Positions 17,279 to 26,384 of a stretch of 64,000 bases of DNA are shown piece by piece (within the stretch, counting starts at the first letter, position 1; each line of letters opens with the position of its first letter). Source of the stretch: Flavobacteriales bacterium. GTDB taxonomy: Bacteria; Bacteroidota; Bacteroidia; NS11-12g; UBA9320. Position numbers and translations under genes: made by a program. A model generated the notes under the pieces. It was not told the origin of the DNA and searched no databases. It saw only the letters and a program-made list of their open reading frames with translations. The stretch spans positions 248,001-312,000 of the forward strand of contig JACJZW010000001.1 in the NCBI GenBank assembly GCA_020635355.1, written 5' to 3'.

Positions 17279-19825
17279 ATGAATAATCCAAATGAAAAAA
17301 TCATCCCCATCAACATAGAGGATGAGATGAAAACGGCCTACATCGATTACTCGATGTCCGTTATCGTCTCACGTGCCTTGCCGGATGTACGGGATGGTTT
17401 AAAGCCGGTTCACCGGCGAGTTTTATACGGAATGACAGAGCTCGGACTGGCGAGTAACCGACCGTATAAAAAATCTGCCCGTATCGTGGGAGAGGTGTTG
17501 GGTAAGTATCACCCACACGGTGATTCATCCGTTTACGACACCATGGTGCGTATGGCCCAGCCCTGGAGCTTGCGCTACCCCATGGTAGATGGACAAGGTA
17601 ACTTCGGGTCTATTGACGGTGATCCACCTGCTGCGATGCGATACACGGAGGCACGCCTCCGAAAGATTGCGGAGGAAATGATGACCGATATCGACAAGAA
17701 CACGGTTGATTTTCAATCCAACTTTGATGATTCCCTCAAAGAACCAACGGTACTTCCGTCTAAAATACCAAGTTTATTGGTGAATGGGGCGGCCGGTATC
17801 GCCGTAGGTATGGCTACCAACATGGCGCCACATAACCTAACCGAGGTCATTGAAGGCATCATTGCCTACATCGAAAATCGGGATATCACCATCACAGAGT
17901 TGATGGAATTCGTGAAGGCTCCTGATTTTCCTACAGGTGGTACCATTTATGGATATGATGGTGTTCGTTCGGCATTTGAAACCGGTCGGGGTAAAGTCAC
18001 CATTCGCGGTAAAGCGGAGTTTTCCGAAACCAAAACAGGGAAGGAGCAAATCATCATCACGGAAGTTCCCTATCAGGTGAGCCCCTCGCAGATTATTGTG
18101 AAGGCAGCCGATCTGGTAAATGAAAAAGTGATTGAAGGTATTTCTGAGATTCGGGACGAGTCGGATCGAAACGGACTTCGCATCGTGTTTGATCTGAAGC
18201 GCGATGCCATTCCGAATATCGTTCTGAATCAGCTTTACAAATTCACACCACTTCAAACGTCGTTCTCGGTGAACAACATCGCTCTGGTAAAAGGACGTCC
18301 GGAGATGCTGAATTTGAAAGACATGATCCACCATTATGTGGAGCATCGTCACGAAGTGGTGGTTCGTCGTACGCAGTACGAACTGGATGAGGCCCGTAAA
18401 AAAGCCCACATCCTCGAAGGCTTATTGGTTGCCCTCGATAACCTGGATGAAGTGATCGCCTTGATTCGAGCATCGGCCAGTCCCGAAGAAGCCCGAAATG
18501 GTTTGATGACCAATTACAATTTGAGTGAGATTCAGGCACGCGCCATTCTGGACATGCGTCTTCAAAAACTCACCGGATTGGAGCGCGACAAAATTCGCGA
18601 AGAGCACCGTCAAATCATGGAAACCATCGCTTACCTGGAAAAAGTATTGAGCGATGAAGATCTGCGAATGACCATCATCAAGGAAGAATTAACTGAGGTG
18701 AAGGAAAAATATGGTGACGAACGCCGAACCAACATCGAATACGATAGCGGCGACCTCAATATCGAAGATTTGATTCCAAATGATGATGTGATCATCACCA
18801 TTTCCCACATGGGATATATCAAACGAACCATCAGCTCTGAATACCGAACTCAAAGTCGGGGTGGTGTGGGTAACCGAGGCGTGAAACATCGCGATGAGGA
18901 TTTTGTGGAACATTTGATTCCGGCTAAAGCGCATAACTACATGCTGTTTTTCACCGAACAAGGTCGATGTTTCTGGATGAAGGTATATGAGATTCCGGAA
19001 GGATCAAAGGCCTCCAAAGGACGACCCATTCAGAATTTGATTGCGATTCCGAAGGAAGATACGATCAAGGCTTACATTACCGTAGCCGATTTGAGCGACG
19101 ACGAGTACCTTGATAACAATTACATCATCATGTGTACACGCAATGGTATCATTAAGAAAACAACCTTGCGTGCTTATTCTCGTCCGCGTTCCAATGGTAT
19201 TAATGCCATCACCATTAAAGACGGAGATGAACTACTGGAAGCAAAGATGACCACCGGAAGTATGGAAATCCTGATGGCTAAAAAATCAGGTAAGGCCATT
19301 CGGTTCAATGAATCTCTGGTTCGCCCGATGGGTCGTACCGCAGCCGGTGTTCGAGGCGTTAAACTCGAGAATGAGAACGATCAGGTGGTTGGCATGATTT
19401 GTGTCGGAGGACGAGATGAAGAAACCATCATGGTAGTTTCCGAAAAAGGGTACGGCAAACGCACAGCACTGGACGATTACCGAATCACCGGTAGGGGAGG
19501 AAAAGGGGTCAAAACCCTTCAAATCACAGATAAAACCGGTAATTTGGTCGCGATAAAAAGCGTTACCGATGAAGATGATCTGATGATCATCAATCGTTCG
19601 GGTATAGCCATTCGCCTTCCGCTTTCGGATGTACGTGTGATGGGGAGAGCAACGCAGGGAGTTCGACTTGTTAAGCTGCGGGATGGCGATGAAATCGCTT
19701 CCGTGGCGCGAGTTGACAAAGAGGAGGAAGAACCGGATTTACCTTCAGACGAGTTGGAGAATGAATCTGGTGAATCTTCTGAGAACACTGCGACAACAGA
19801 AGAGACAGAAACGAATGACGAATAA
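17279..19825 (+). CDS. gyrA: DNA gyrase subunit A
   Basis: GyrA cuts and rejoins DNA to introduce negative supercoils with GyrB. The 848-residue protein has the N-terminal SRALPDVRDGLKPVHRR, the quinolone-resistance region HPHGDSSVYDTM with Ser83 and Asp87 (same numbering as E. coli, sensitive-type residues), the catalytic Tyr122 in AMRYTE, and six C-terminal beta-pinwheel blades. The GyrA-box equivalent is ITGRGGKGVK near residue 740. The C-terminal tail is highly acidic (many Glu and Asp after about residue 805). A 156-bp gap precedes it; no convincing promoter motif was found there. Confidence 0.98.
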   Translation: MNNPNEKIIPINIEDEMKTAYIDYSMSVIVSRALPDVRDGLKPVHRRVLYGMTELGLASNRPYKKSARIVGEVLGKYHPHGDSSVYDTMVRMAQPWSLRYPMVDGQGNFGSIDGDPPAAMRYTEARLRKIAEEMMTDIDKNTVDFQSNFDDSLKEPTVLPSKIPSLLVNGAAGIAVGMATNMAPHNLTEVIEGIIAYIENRDITITELMEFVKAPDFPTGGTIYGYDGVRSAFETGRGKVTIRGKAEFSETKTGKEQIIITEVPYQVSPSQIIVKAADLVNEKVIEGISEIRDESDRNGLRIVFDLKRDAIPNIVLNQLYKFTPLQTSFSVNNIALVKGRPEMLNLKDMIHHYVEHRHEVVVRRTQYELDEARKKAHILEGLLVALDNLDEVIALIRASASPEEARNGLMTNYNLSEIQARAILDMRLQKLTGLERDKIREEHRQIMETIAYLEKVLSDEDLRMTIIKEELTEVKEKYGDERRTNIEYDSGDLNIEDLIPNDDVIITISHMGYIKRTISSEYRTQSRGGVGNRGVKHRDEDFVEHLIPAKAHNYMLFFTEQGRCFWMKVYEIPEGSKASKGRPIQNLIAIPKEDTIKAYITVADLSDDEYLDNNYIIMCTRNGIIKKTTLRAYSRPRSNGINAITIKDGDELLEAKMTTGSMEILMAKKSGKAIRFNESLVRPMGRTAAGVRGVKLENENDQVVGMICVGGRDEETIMVVSEKGYGKRTALDDYRITGRGGKGVKTLQITDKTGNLVAIKSVTDEDDLMIINRSGIAIRLPLSDVRVMGRATQGVRLVKLRDGDEIASVARVDKEEEEPDLPSDELENESGESSENTATTEETETNDE

Positions 19826-19841
19826 CAACACAATGCAAAAC

Positions 19842-21062
19842 ATGAAGAAATCGATTGCTGGGTTGATTCTGGTATGTTTAACCGGAATCGCAAGTGCACA
19901 GAGTTTCAAAGTAGAGACCGTAAAAGGACATTTCGAATTTCCTGCTGCGGAAGGTTCAGATGAGTTTTACGAGAATTTGGATAAAGATGTGGAGCTGATC
20001 GACGCTGCGGCCACTCATCCAAAAACGGCCAACGACCCCAAAATGTGGTATTACAGGGGGCTTACGTATCTTACGATTTACCTTCAAGGAACGGAAGTAC
20101 AGCGGTCTAAACATCCCAATTCGTTAAACATCGCAACAGAAGCCTTGTATAAATGTATTGACACTGATGTAAAGAAGAAATACACGGAAAAGGCGGAAGC
20201 AGGTTTGCTAAACTGTGCCATCGGGCATTATAACAATGGGGTGGCGCAATACAAAAATGCGGAATACACCGAGGCGATTGAATCGTATAAGAAGGTGTTG
20301 AAAATCATTCCGCTGGATAAGGATGGCAATCTGAAGCGAAACAACATCGTGAAGGAAACCCTGATTCAATACTCATCGTATGCAGCCGTATCCAATGAGG
20401 ATTACGCTACCGCCAAGAAGTATTTGAATGAGTTGATCGACATGAATTTCATGGATCCGAACATTTACATCGAAATGGTTCGTATTTACTTGATAGAAAA
20501 GGATACGAATACCGCGTTGGAATATGTAACCAAGGGCCGCGACATGTTTGAGACCAACACCACGTTGATTGATGTTGAATTGGATCTCTACTTGAAAATG
20601 GGGCGTTCCAAGGAGTTGATAGACAAGTTGAATGCGGCCATTGAGCGCGATGCGGAGAATAAGATTTACTACTTCGCCCGTGCCGTAAGCAACATGAAGC
20701 TCGAAAACCTTCAGGCGGCTGAAGACGACTACAAAAAGGTGATTGAATTGGATCCTGGCTTCGCCGATGCGTATTACAACCTGGGCGTAGTGTACGTTGA
20801 TCGATGCAAGCCCATTGCCAAGAAGATTGACGAAAGCCGTGACTTTAAAGAACAAAACCGATTAGCCACTGAAATTGATGGCTGGTATAAGAAGGCAGCT
20901 ATTCAGTTTGAAGAAGCTATGGCCGTTGGATCATACGCAGATGCTGAGAAGTTGGAATTGGCGCAAACCATGAAAAAGCTTTACGGCCGACTGATGCAGA
21001 ACGATGCCAGTTACAAAGCCAAATATGAAGACATGAAAGCGTTGATAGCAACGTTGGAGTGA
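19842..21062 (+). CDS. Exported tetratricopeptide repeat protein
   Basis: About 406 residues beginning MKKSIAGLILVCLTGIASAQ, a Sec signal peptide, followed by several TPR-like helical pairs. The best repeat is in the last third: KIYYFARAVSNMKLEN then LDPGFADAYYNLGVVY, with the A-Y-x-N-L-G pattern of TPR helix A. Start choice: ATG at 19842 (16 bp after gyrA) keeps the signal peptide intact; ATG at 19833 or 19815 are alternatives. It is probably co-transcribed with gyrA and ends at the terminator at 21106. TPR proteins act as scaffolds; the partner is not known. Confidence 0.8.
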   Translation: MKKSIAGLILVCLTGIASAQSFKVETVKGHFEFPAAEGSDEFYENLDKDVELIDAAATHPKTANDPKMWYYRGLTYLTIYLQGTEVQRSKHPNSLNIATEALYKCIDTDVKKKYTEKAEAGLLNCAIGHYNNGVAQYKNAEYTEAIESYKKVLKIIPLDKDGNLKRNNIVKETLIQYSSYAAVSNEDYATAKKYLNELIDMNFMDPNIYIEMVRIYLIEKDTNTALEYVTKGRDMFETNTTLIDVELDLYLKMGRSKELIDKLNAAIERDAENKIYYFARAVSNMKLENLQAAEDDYKKVIELDPGFADAYYNLGVVYVDRCKPIAKKIDESRDFKEQNRLATEIDGWYKKAAIQFEEAMAVGSYADAEKLELAQTMKKLYGRLMQNDASYKAKYEDMKALIATLE

Positions 21063-21105
21063 TAAACTGATTTAGTCTGATAGGTAACGTACACGGTCAG
21101 CACAG

Positions 21106-21143
21106 GAGAGGGCGATTCATAAGAATGGCCCTTTCTTATTTCT
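21106..21143 (+). terminator. Rho-independent terminator after gyrA-TPR
   Basis: Stem GAGAGGGC / GCCCTTTC (8 bp with one G-U) extended by an inner ATTC / GAAT stem with an ATAA loop, followed by a T-rich tail. It ends the gyrA-TPR transcript. Confidence 0.75.
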
Positions 21144-21208
21144 GCATTAGTTAACATAATATAAATTATATTCCATTTTAATAGTTAAACAGAATCCGCT
21201 GCTTACAG

Positions 21209-21733
21209 CTAACCAACGGATTCCGTTTCATGTTCAAGAAGCTTGCGATACACCTTTTGCTTTTGCGCCACTCGTTTAATTTCCAGTTTTAAAAATTCCA
21301 CGTCGTAAATGGTAAATGATTCTATCATCGCTAGGCGCAATTGTTCAATGGCCATCTCGAATCTTCGTTGATGTTCATAGATGGCAGATCGCTTCTTGTA
21401 CAAATCTGATTTGTTTACGCCAACCAAATTCTCCGTAAAGGCCAATAAACGAAGTGCGTCTTCAAAACGATTTGTTCGTCTAAAGACTTCGACCATCAAA
21501 AAGGCGGTTTCGGGTTGTTCGGAATTTGATACCAGAGACGCATTCAAATACTCCTCAGCCAGAGACAGATTGTTCAAGACCTCCAGATAGAGTTTGTCGA
21601 TAAGTTGATTTGCACCGGCGTGCTCAGGTTCTGCGCTTAACGCATACCCCAGATATTCAAATGATTCGTCTGGACTGTATTCATACGATCCCAACGCTTT
21701 TAAATAATATAGGTCTGCCAATGAAAATGACAT
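21209..21733 (-). CDS. Small TPR-like cytoplasmic protein
   Basis: About 174 residues, all helical, without signal peptide. Sequence such as PDESFEYLGYALSAEPEHAG and NRFEDALRLLAFTENL has TPR spacing (small residue at position 8, Ala at 20). ATG at 21733 starts MSFSLADLYYLKALGSYEY; another at 21766 would add 11 residues. The upstream 316 bp hold no gene but contain two mutually exclusive hairpins, one of them a good terminator, so expression may be attenuated. I cannot name a function. Confidence 0.65.
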   Translation of the reverse strand: MSFSLADLYYLKALGSYEYSPDESFEYLGYALSAEPEHAGANQLIDKLYLEVLNNLSLAEEYLNASLVSNSEQPETAFLMVEVFRRTNRFEDALRLLAFTENLVGVNKSDLYKKRSAIYEHQRRFEMAIEQLRLAMIESFTIYDVEFLKLEIKRVAQKQKVYRKLLEHETESVG

Positions 21734-21821
21734 GATTCCTCCAATTTTAAGTGTGCCTTTACTCACACCGGTTGTAATGAAAATGAATTAATTAAGAGCA
21801 GTTAGCTCCTGATTTTGGGCA

Positions 21822-21851
21822 TAAAAAAGCCCGGACTTAGAAGAACCGGGC
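21822..21851 (-). terminator. Rho-independent terminator (minus strand)
   Basis: On the minus strand GCCCGG and CCGGGC form a 6-bp GC stem with an 11-nt loop, followed directly by six T. It lies about 200 bp after the M36 protease gene and about 90 bp before the TPR gene, so it either ends the protease message or attenuates the TPR gene. Confidence 0.75.
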
Positions 21852-21894
21852 AGAATACGTCATGGACTGCCAGAGATTATCTCCACCCGGTTCT
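21842..21894 (-). promoter_or_regulatory. Alternative hairpin competing with the terminator
   Basis: On the minus strand AGAACCGGG (21894-21886) pairs perfectly with CCCGGTTCT (21850-21842). The CCCGG at 21850-21846 is also the 5' arm of the terminator at 21822-21851, so the two folds exclude each other. An inner mini-hairpin GAGA-TAA-TCTC sits inside. The rest of the 21734-22049 gap shows no gene or known riboswitch motif. Confidence 0.45.
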
Positions 21895-22049
21895 GTTTGC
21901 CATAAGGGTACTCTGCTTAAACATACGTGTGCTTGTTTGAGTGTATAGACTCCACACCGTATCCATTGGTTGCCTCACCACCAATAAATTTTCAAATAAA
22001 TTATCAGGATGGAATCAGGACGAAGAAATCCCGAATTCGAAATCCTACT

Positions 22050-25000
22050 CTATCGGCTTTTCTTCATCACCTTTATCCGGCGGATCTCACCACGGTCATT
22101 CACTTGCAGAAAGTACATGCCGTCGGCCAGATGATCTGTTGGAACCAGCATCGTTGAAACCGGTGAAATACTTCCGGTCCAGATCAATCGTCCGGTTTGA
22201 TCAATCAATTCCAAATCCAAATCACGATCTACCTTGGACTCAAATCGAATATTGAATGACGATCCAAACGGAACCGGATACACCACAAATTGCTCCGTGA
22301 CATCAATGATAATAACCGGTACGGTATCTGGAACAGCATCGTTGATAATCGTCGTGAATGTAGATGTGCTCAATGCTTTCAAGGCATCTGCCTTGGCAGA
22401 AAATCTATTTTCCAAAATGGAATATCCGTTCCATAAACTCACATCGTCTACATACCAACCTTCTCCTCCAGCCGCGCCATCCGATACCATTCTGAACCGT
22501 ATTTCCACGTCATTACCTGCATAATCAGTTAGGTCGATAACCGTTCGAACAAAAGCCTCAGAATTACCGGAAAAGGCCATTTGATTGCTGATATTACTCT
22601 CCGGATTGGCCTGAATACGCACATTGTAGCCATTGGCGATCATCCTGCTACCCAAATCGCGCCATAATCCGCGATCAAAAATTTCGACAACCGCTCCATC
22701 CCATTCATTCTCCGTATTGTACCAGTGATCAAAAACGAGATGTGGCTTGGCAACCTTGGTCAGATCAAATCGGCGCTTCAAAACCCGATCGCTTTGGGTG
22801 GTAGGATTGCTAACAAAATAACTGTATGATCCTTCCGCACTTCGGGTTGTGGTTCGTATCCATCCGCCAATTCCCGTAATATTTTCGTTGGTCCAGGTGG
22901 ATGTATCCTCCTCAAACCCATCAAAATAGAGTAGCTTCCCTCCTGCTGCTGTATCCAGAATAACGGTATAGCCACACACCACGCTATCGCGTTGAGTCAG
23001 ATTATCAAACTCAAACGTAAAGGTAGATTCGTCAAAGGTGATCAAGCATCGTCCGTCACTTTCCAAAAATACCCCAGCACCCAACAAACTATCCTGCATC
23101 ACAATCTTATTGAACGGCTCATCGCCGGTATTTTTTACTTTGATCTCGAACTGAACGGTATCACCTGCGTGAGCTTCTTTTGGACCTGTTTTAGAGACTG
23201 AATATTGGCCAAATGACGGAGGCAGATCAAACGCTTCCGTACCATCAAACTTGCTCGTTACCAGGCCCTGATCAGCACTGTACCCCAGACCACGCTTGGC
23301 AAAAGCCGACCAAATCAACAATTTATTCTTACCGCCATACCGCAACTCATCAGCCTTTAGAATGGCATCCCGCCCATCAACAAATCCGGGTCCGCATGGT
23401 TGGAGTTTCAGTCCGTCCATCACCAGGTGCATCACCATATTGTTTCCACCAGTTCCTTCGTATAAATCCGGATCATAACCGTACTCGTCTATAAATGCCC
23501 AGTACAAATCCCACAACATGGAACACCATACACTTCCCACACCATGCGGAACGGTGAATTGATTCTGCTTAATGTAGTTGTACGTCACCGGGTTAATACT
23601 GAAACTGGTTGAGTATGGATATGGTCTGATTCCCCCACCATCAGTGGCTTCATTTCGAACATAAGTTCCAATTCCCCGCTTATCCGAACCCATATCACCC
23701 GGTTCATGCGTCATAACCAAGGTCAGGAAATCGCTCCACCCCTCTCCCATTTGTTCCGTAACTCCAAGGCAGTCGGAATTGGAAGCTCCTCCCGTTAAGC
23801 GGGTACTGATGCCGTGGGTGTATTCGTGGGCAATGATTCCGTTATCAAAATCACTGTCGTAGAAGAAGGTCTGTCCATTGGATGAATCGTACAATTCAAC
23901 GGTTACCGTGCTGGTTTGCATACGTTGCCTGAGCAAATCTCCATCGGCTTTGCTCAGCATAACACTTGGAATATTTACCGTTGCGGCATCGCCTCCCATA
24001 ACAATGGTTCCACCACCAACATTGTTGATCATCACTACAGCAATGGCTCCGGCGGTTTGAGCTCGTAAAATCTTATCGTCGAAATTGCACGATCCGCGAT
24101 CAATCACGGCGATGTTGCCCGAAACCTCAGCACCATTCTGGATCGTTTGACAGGCCAATGTTGGACTGGATGAACCATCATCCACCAGAACAAGCTTTCC
24201 GGTCACCTTTTGCTTGGAAAGGCGTTTATTGCCGAAGCCTGCCTGGGTGATACCGTACGGACCGGCTACATCAGACGGATTCAAGACATTCATAATCTCT
24301 CCACCTCCACCAGCCGACCATAGGAACATCTGCATAATACCGTTGTCGCCTTCGGGATAAGGCTGAAAATTGGCGTTATTGAACGAGGGGGCTGAAGCAC
24401 GATTATACCCGTCCTGAGCCTCTGCAATCACATAATCGTTTCCCTGACCATTGCCCGAATAATTCTTCTGCTGAAAATTTCCGGATGCCTCGTCAAAACC
24501 ATAATGTGCCCAAACATCGTGCATTACGTTGTTGGCGTAAAAGAGGTTGATGGTTGCCGCTTCCAACTGATTCTCCGCAGAAACACTTTTGCTGTAGGAT
24601 GCGTCAAACACCAAATCAGTTCCTCCATTGGGTGACGTTCCACCCACATCGTTGCCATCAATATCGTCCCGGGCAAATACATTATTCCCACGGGTTATGT
24701 TGAATTCAGCACCGGCAATTCCGTTCACATCATGCCAGCCAAGCGGCGAATAGGTCACATCTGCCGGGGCCGTAACCACAGATCGATTGCCGTGGTTGGG
24801 ACTTTCAATCGGAAAAGCAAACACACGATAAGACTCCGTTGCCTGGGTGCGTTGTTCCGACATCATTTCCGGTGCGGCTGCCCCAACCATGTTGTGCCCA
24901 TGCGAGCCGGAAGGAGCATCAAATGAACACGATATGGTGAGATCGCGTACGCCCTGAATTCCCCTCTTGTGGCTGTAGACATAGGCCATGTACAGGTGAT

Positions 25001-25556
25001 GTCCATCAGACGTTCCCCATACGATCTGCCAAACCGGTACGAGTTGATTATCCTGGTTTCGATATCCCATGCTCATTCGAACCGGGACTCGCGCCAAATT
25101 TGAATCCGTTAACAGAAAGGAATAGGCCGTTACACCAGGTGTGATACGGATGTTATCCCGATTAAAATCAGATGAATAGCCCGTGCCCTTCACCAGCTCT
25201 TCAAATGCCTCCAACGCCGTTTTGGTAGATGGTTCGGAGACTATTCGGGCTCCAATATTGGCGTGCAGTCTGGAGGCCACGTGTACCACCTCCCCCTGTT
25301 TTATGGCAATGGAAGCTACGCCATCGAAAATGGGTTTTTGTAGATATTGCTGACGGATATAGGTGTATGTCACGTCATCGGTGCTATGCTGATCCGTCAA
25401 TTCCAATTGTTCAACATCCGATACCTTCAAGTGGAAATCAACGGCATGTTGTTGTAAATGATCTTGTATGATCGAAAGATGATTTTGAGGTGCAAACTGA
25501 GCCTGAACAGATAACACAGGTAACAGAAGTACCCAAAAAAGTAAACGTCTTTTCAT
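22050..25556 (-). CDS. M36 family zinc metalloprotease with PA domain and T9SS sorting domain
   Basis: A 1168-residue exported protease (fungalysin family). Domains in order: signal peptide (LLFWVLLLPVLSVQAQ); FTP/PepSY-type propeptide to about residue 240; M36 catalytic region with an inserted PA domain (GNIAVIDRGSCNFDDK near 490); HExxH in IIAHEYTHGIS near residue 577 and the third zinc ligand Glu in MGEGWSDF; a DUF11-like domain (AGDTVQFEIKVKNTGDEP near 785); a lectin-like/MAM-like beta-sandwich; a C-terminal type A sorting domain (VYPVPFGSSFNIRFE to GMYFLQVN). It would degrade extracellular protein at the surface. It is monocistronic. Confidence 0.92.
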   Translation of the reverse strand: MKRRLLFWVLLLPVLSVQAQFAPQNHLSIIQDHLQQHAVDFHLKVSDVEQLELTDQHSTDDVTYTYIRQQYLQKPIFDGVASIAIKQGEVVHVASRLHANIGARIVSEPSTKTALEAFEELVKGTGYSSDFNRDNIRITPGVTAYSFLLTDSNLARVPVRMSMGYRNQDNQLVPVWQIVWGTSDGHHLYMAYVYSHKRGIQGVRDLTISCSFDAPSGSHGHNMVGAAAPEMMSEQRTQATESYRVFAFPIESPNHGNRSVVTAPADVTYSPLGWHDVNGIAGAEFNITRGNNVFARDDIDGNDVGGTSPNGGTDLVFDASYSKSVSAENQLEAATINLFYANNVMHDVWAHYGFDEASGNFQQKNYSGNGQGNDYVIAEAQDGYNRASAPSFNNANFQPYPEGDNGIMQMFLWSAGGGGEIMNVLNPSDVAGPYGITQAGFGNKRLSKQKVTGKLVLVDDGSSSPTLACQTIQNGAEVSGNIAVIDRGSCNFDDKILRAQTAGAIAVVMINNVGGGTIVMGGDAATVNIPSVMLSKADGDLLRQRMQTSTVTVELYDSSNGQTFFYDSDFDNGIIAHEYTHGISTRLTGGASNSDCLGVTEQMGEGWSDFLTLVMTHEPGDMGSDKRGIGTYVRNEATDGGGIRPYPYSTSFSINPVTYNYIKQNQFTVPHGVGSVWCSMLWDLYWAFIDEYGYDPDLYEGTGGNNMVMHLVMDGLKLQPCGPGFVDGRDAILKADELRYGGKNKLLIWSAFAKRGLGYSADQGLVTSKFDGTEAFDLPPSFGQYSVSKTGPKEAHAGDTVQFEIKVKNTGDEPFNKIVMQDSLLGAGVFLESDGRCLITFDESTFTFEFDNLTQRDSVVCGYTVILDTAAGGKLLYFDGFEEDTSTWTNENITGIGGWIRTTTRSAEGSYSYFVSNPTTQSDRVLKRRFDLTKVAKPHLVFDHWYNTENEWDGAVVEIFDRGLWRDLGSRMIANGYNVRIQANPESNISNQMAFSGNSEAFVRTVIDLTDYAGNDVEIRFRMVSDGAAGGEGWYVDDVSLWNGYSILENRFSAKADALKALSTSTFTTIINDAVPDTVPVIIIDVTEQFVVYPVPFGSSFNIRFESKVDRDLDLELIDQTGRLIWTGSISPVSTMLVPTDHLADGMYFLQVNDRGEIRRIKVMKKSR

Positions 25557-25707
25557 AAGTTTTTACGGCAAACAAAGATGTCCAAACCGATTCAGATAAC
25601 ACCTATTCAGGAGGTCGTGTTTTGAACAATGGCGTAAAAACAAAATCACAATTAGCGTTTATTTCACACAATAGCCTACCAACATGTATCATAATTCTTT
25701 TGCCGAC

Positions 25708-26382
25708 TCAAGAGTCATGACCTTGAGTTTTAAGCAACAGGACAAACTCATCAACATACTTCAAACCTCTGGGTACATAACTCTGATGATAGGTTCTTGG
25801 CGGACCAATGATCGGATACTTACGCCCTGTATTATGTACGTGAAACGCGTTTTTATAATCGCCTTTGCGGATCAAATCCCCGTATGACATCGCAATCCAT
25901 TTTACGCTCAACTCAAGATTTTGAGCCGATTTTAACTGAGCGATGGTCGCATCGATGTCGAAACACTTGTACCCCATGATTTGAAACGGTCCCCAGCTGG
26001 ATGCGAGGTCCCTGAGTTCACTCACCGTCATCCCCTTAATATCGGTATAGACCACATTTTCCATCTTAGGCAGCTTGCTCCGGCTCAACTGGTCCAGTTT
26101 TTCAAAAACATGCGGCTCAAAGCGGTGAGGTACTATTTTCCTGCCGGAACACTCCAATGCAATTAATGCCAGCAGGTATTCAGGAGCCACGTCATACTTT
26201 TTGGCCATTGGCTCAATCTGACTGTGATAATTCTCCCATGTTTTTTCGGTAATGGACTGGTTGATGTGGATGTCGCGTTGGTCCAGAATACGCATATCCT
26301 TGAGAATAACCATTCCCGCTGCCGCTGCAACCAGAATCATCGCAACCAGATATGGCAAACTCCGTTTGGAAGAAAATGCCAC
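25708..26382 (-). CDS. Membrane-anchored N-acetylmuramidase-like protein
   Basis: 224 residues with one N-terminal membrane segment (LPYLVAMILVAAAAGMVIL) and a periplasmic domain of the N-acetylmuramidase (lysozyme-like) type. Seen: the candidate catalytic Glu in ALIALECSGRK near residue 77, FEPHVFEKLDQ, and SSWGPFQIMGYKCF, a block characteristic of the family. It probably cleaves or binds peptidoglycan. It begins 2 bp after the fadD stop, so the two are co-transcribed. Phage endolysin origin is possible but no other phage genes are present. Confidence 0.72.
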   Translation of the reverse strand: MAFSSKRSLPYLVAMILVAAAAGMVILKDMRILDQRDIHINQSITEKTWENYHSQIEPMAKKYDVAPEYLLALIALECSGRKIVPHRFEPHVFEKLDQLSRSKLPKMENVVYTDIKGMTVSELRDLASSWGPFQIMGYKCFDIDATIAQLKSAQNLELSVKWIAMSYGDLIRKGDYKNAFHVHNTGRKYPIIGPPRTYHQSYVPRGLKYVDEFVLLLKTQGHDS

Positions 26383-26384
26383 GT

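Noticed and set aside
17837..18409. 190-codon frame antisense to gyrA
   Set aside because: Fully inside gyrA, with no recognisable protein sequence.
20373..20855. 160-codon frame antisense to the TPR gene
   Set aside because: Shadow frame; no domain or start context.
21734..22049. Known riboswitch, SRP RNA or 6S RNA in the gap
   Set aside because: No consensus core of these RNAs was seen; only the two hairpins can be supported.
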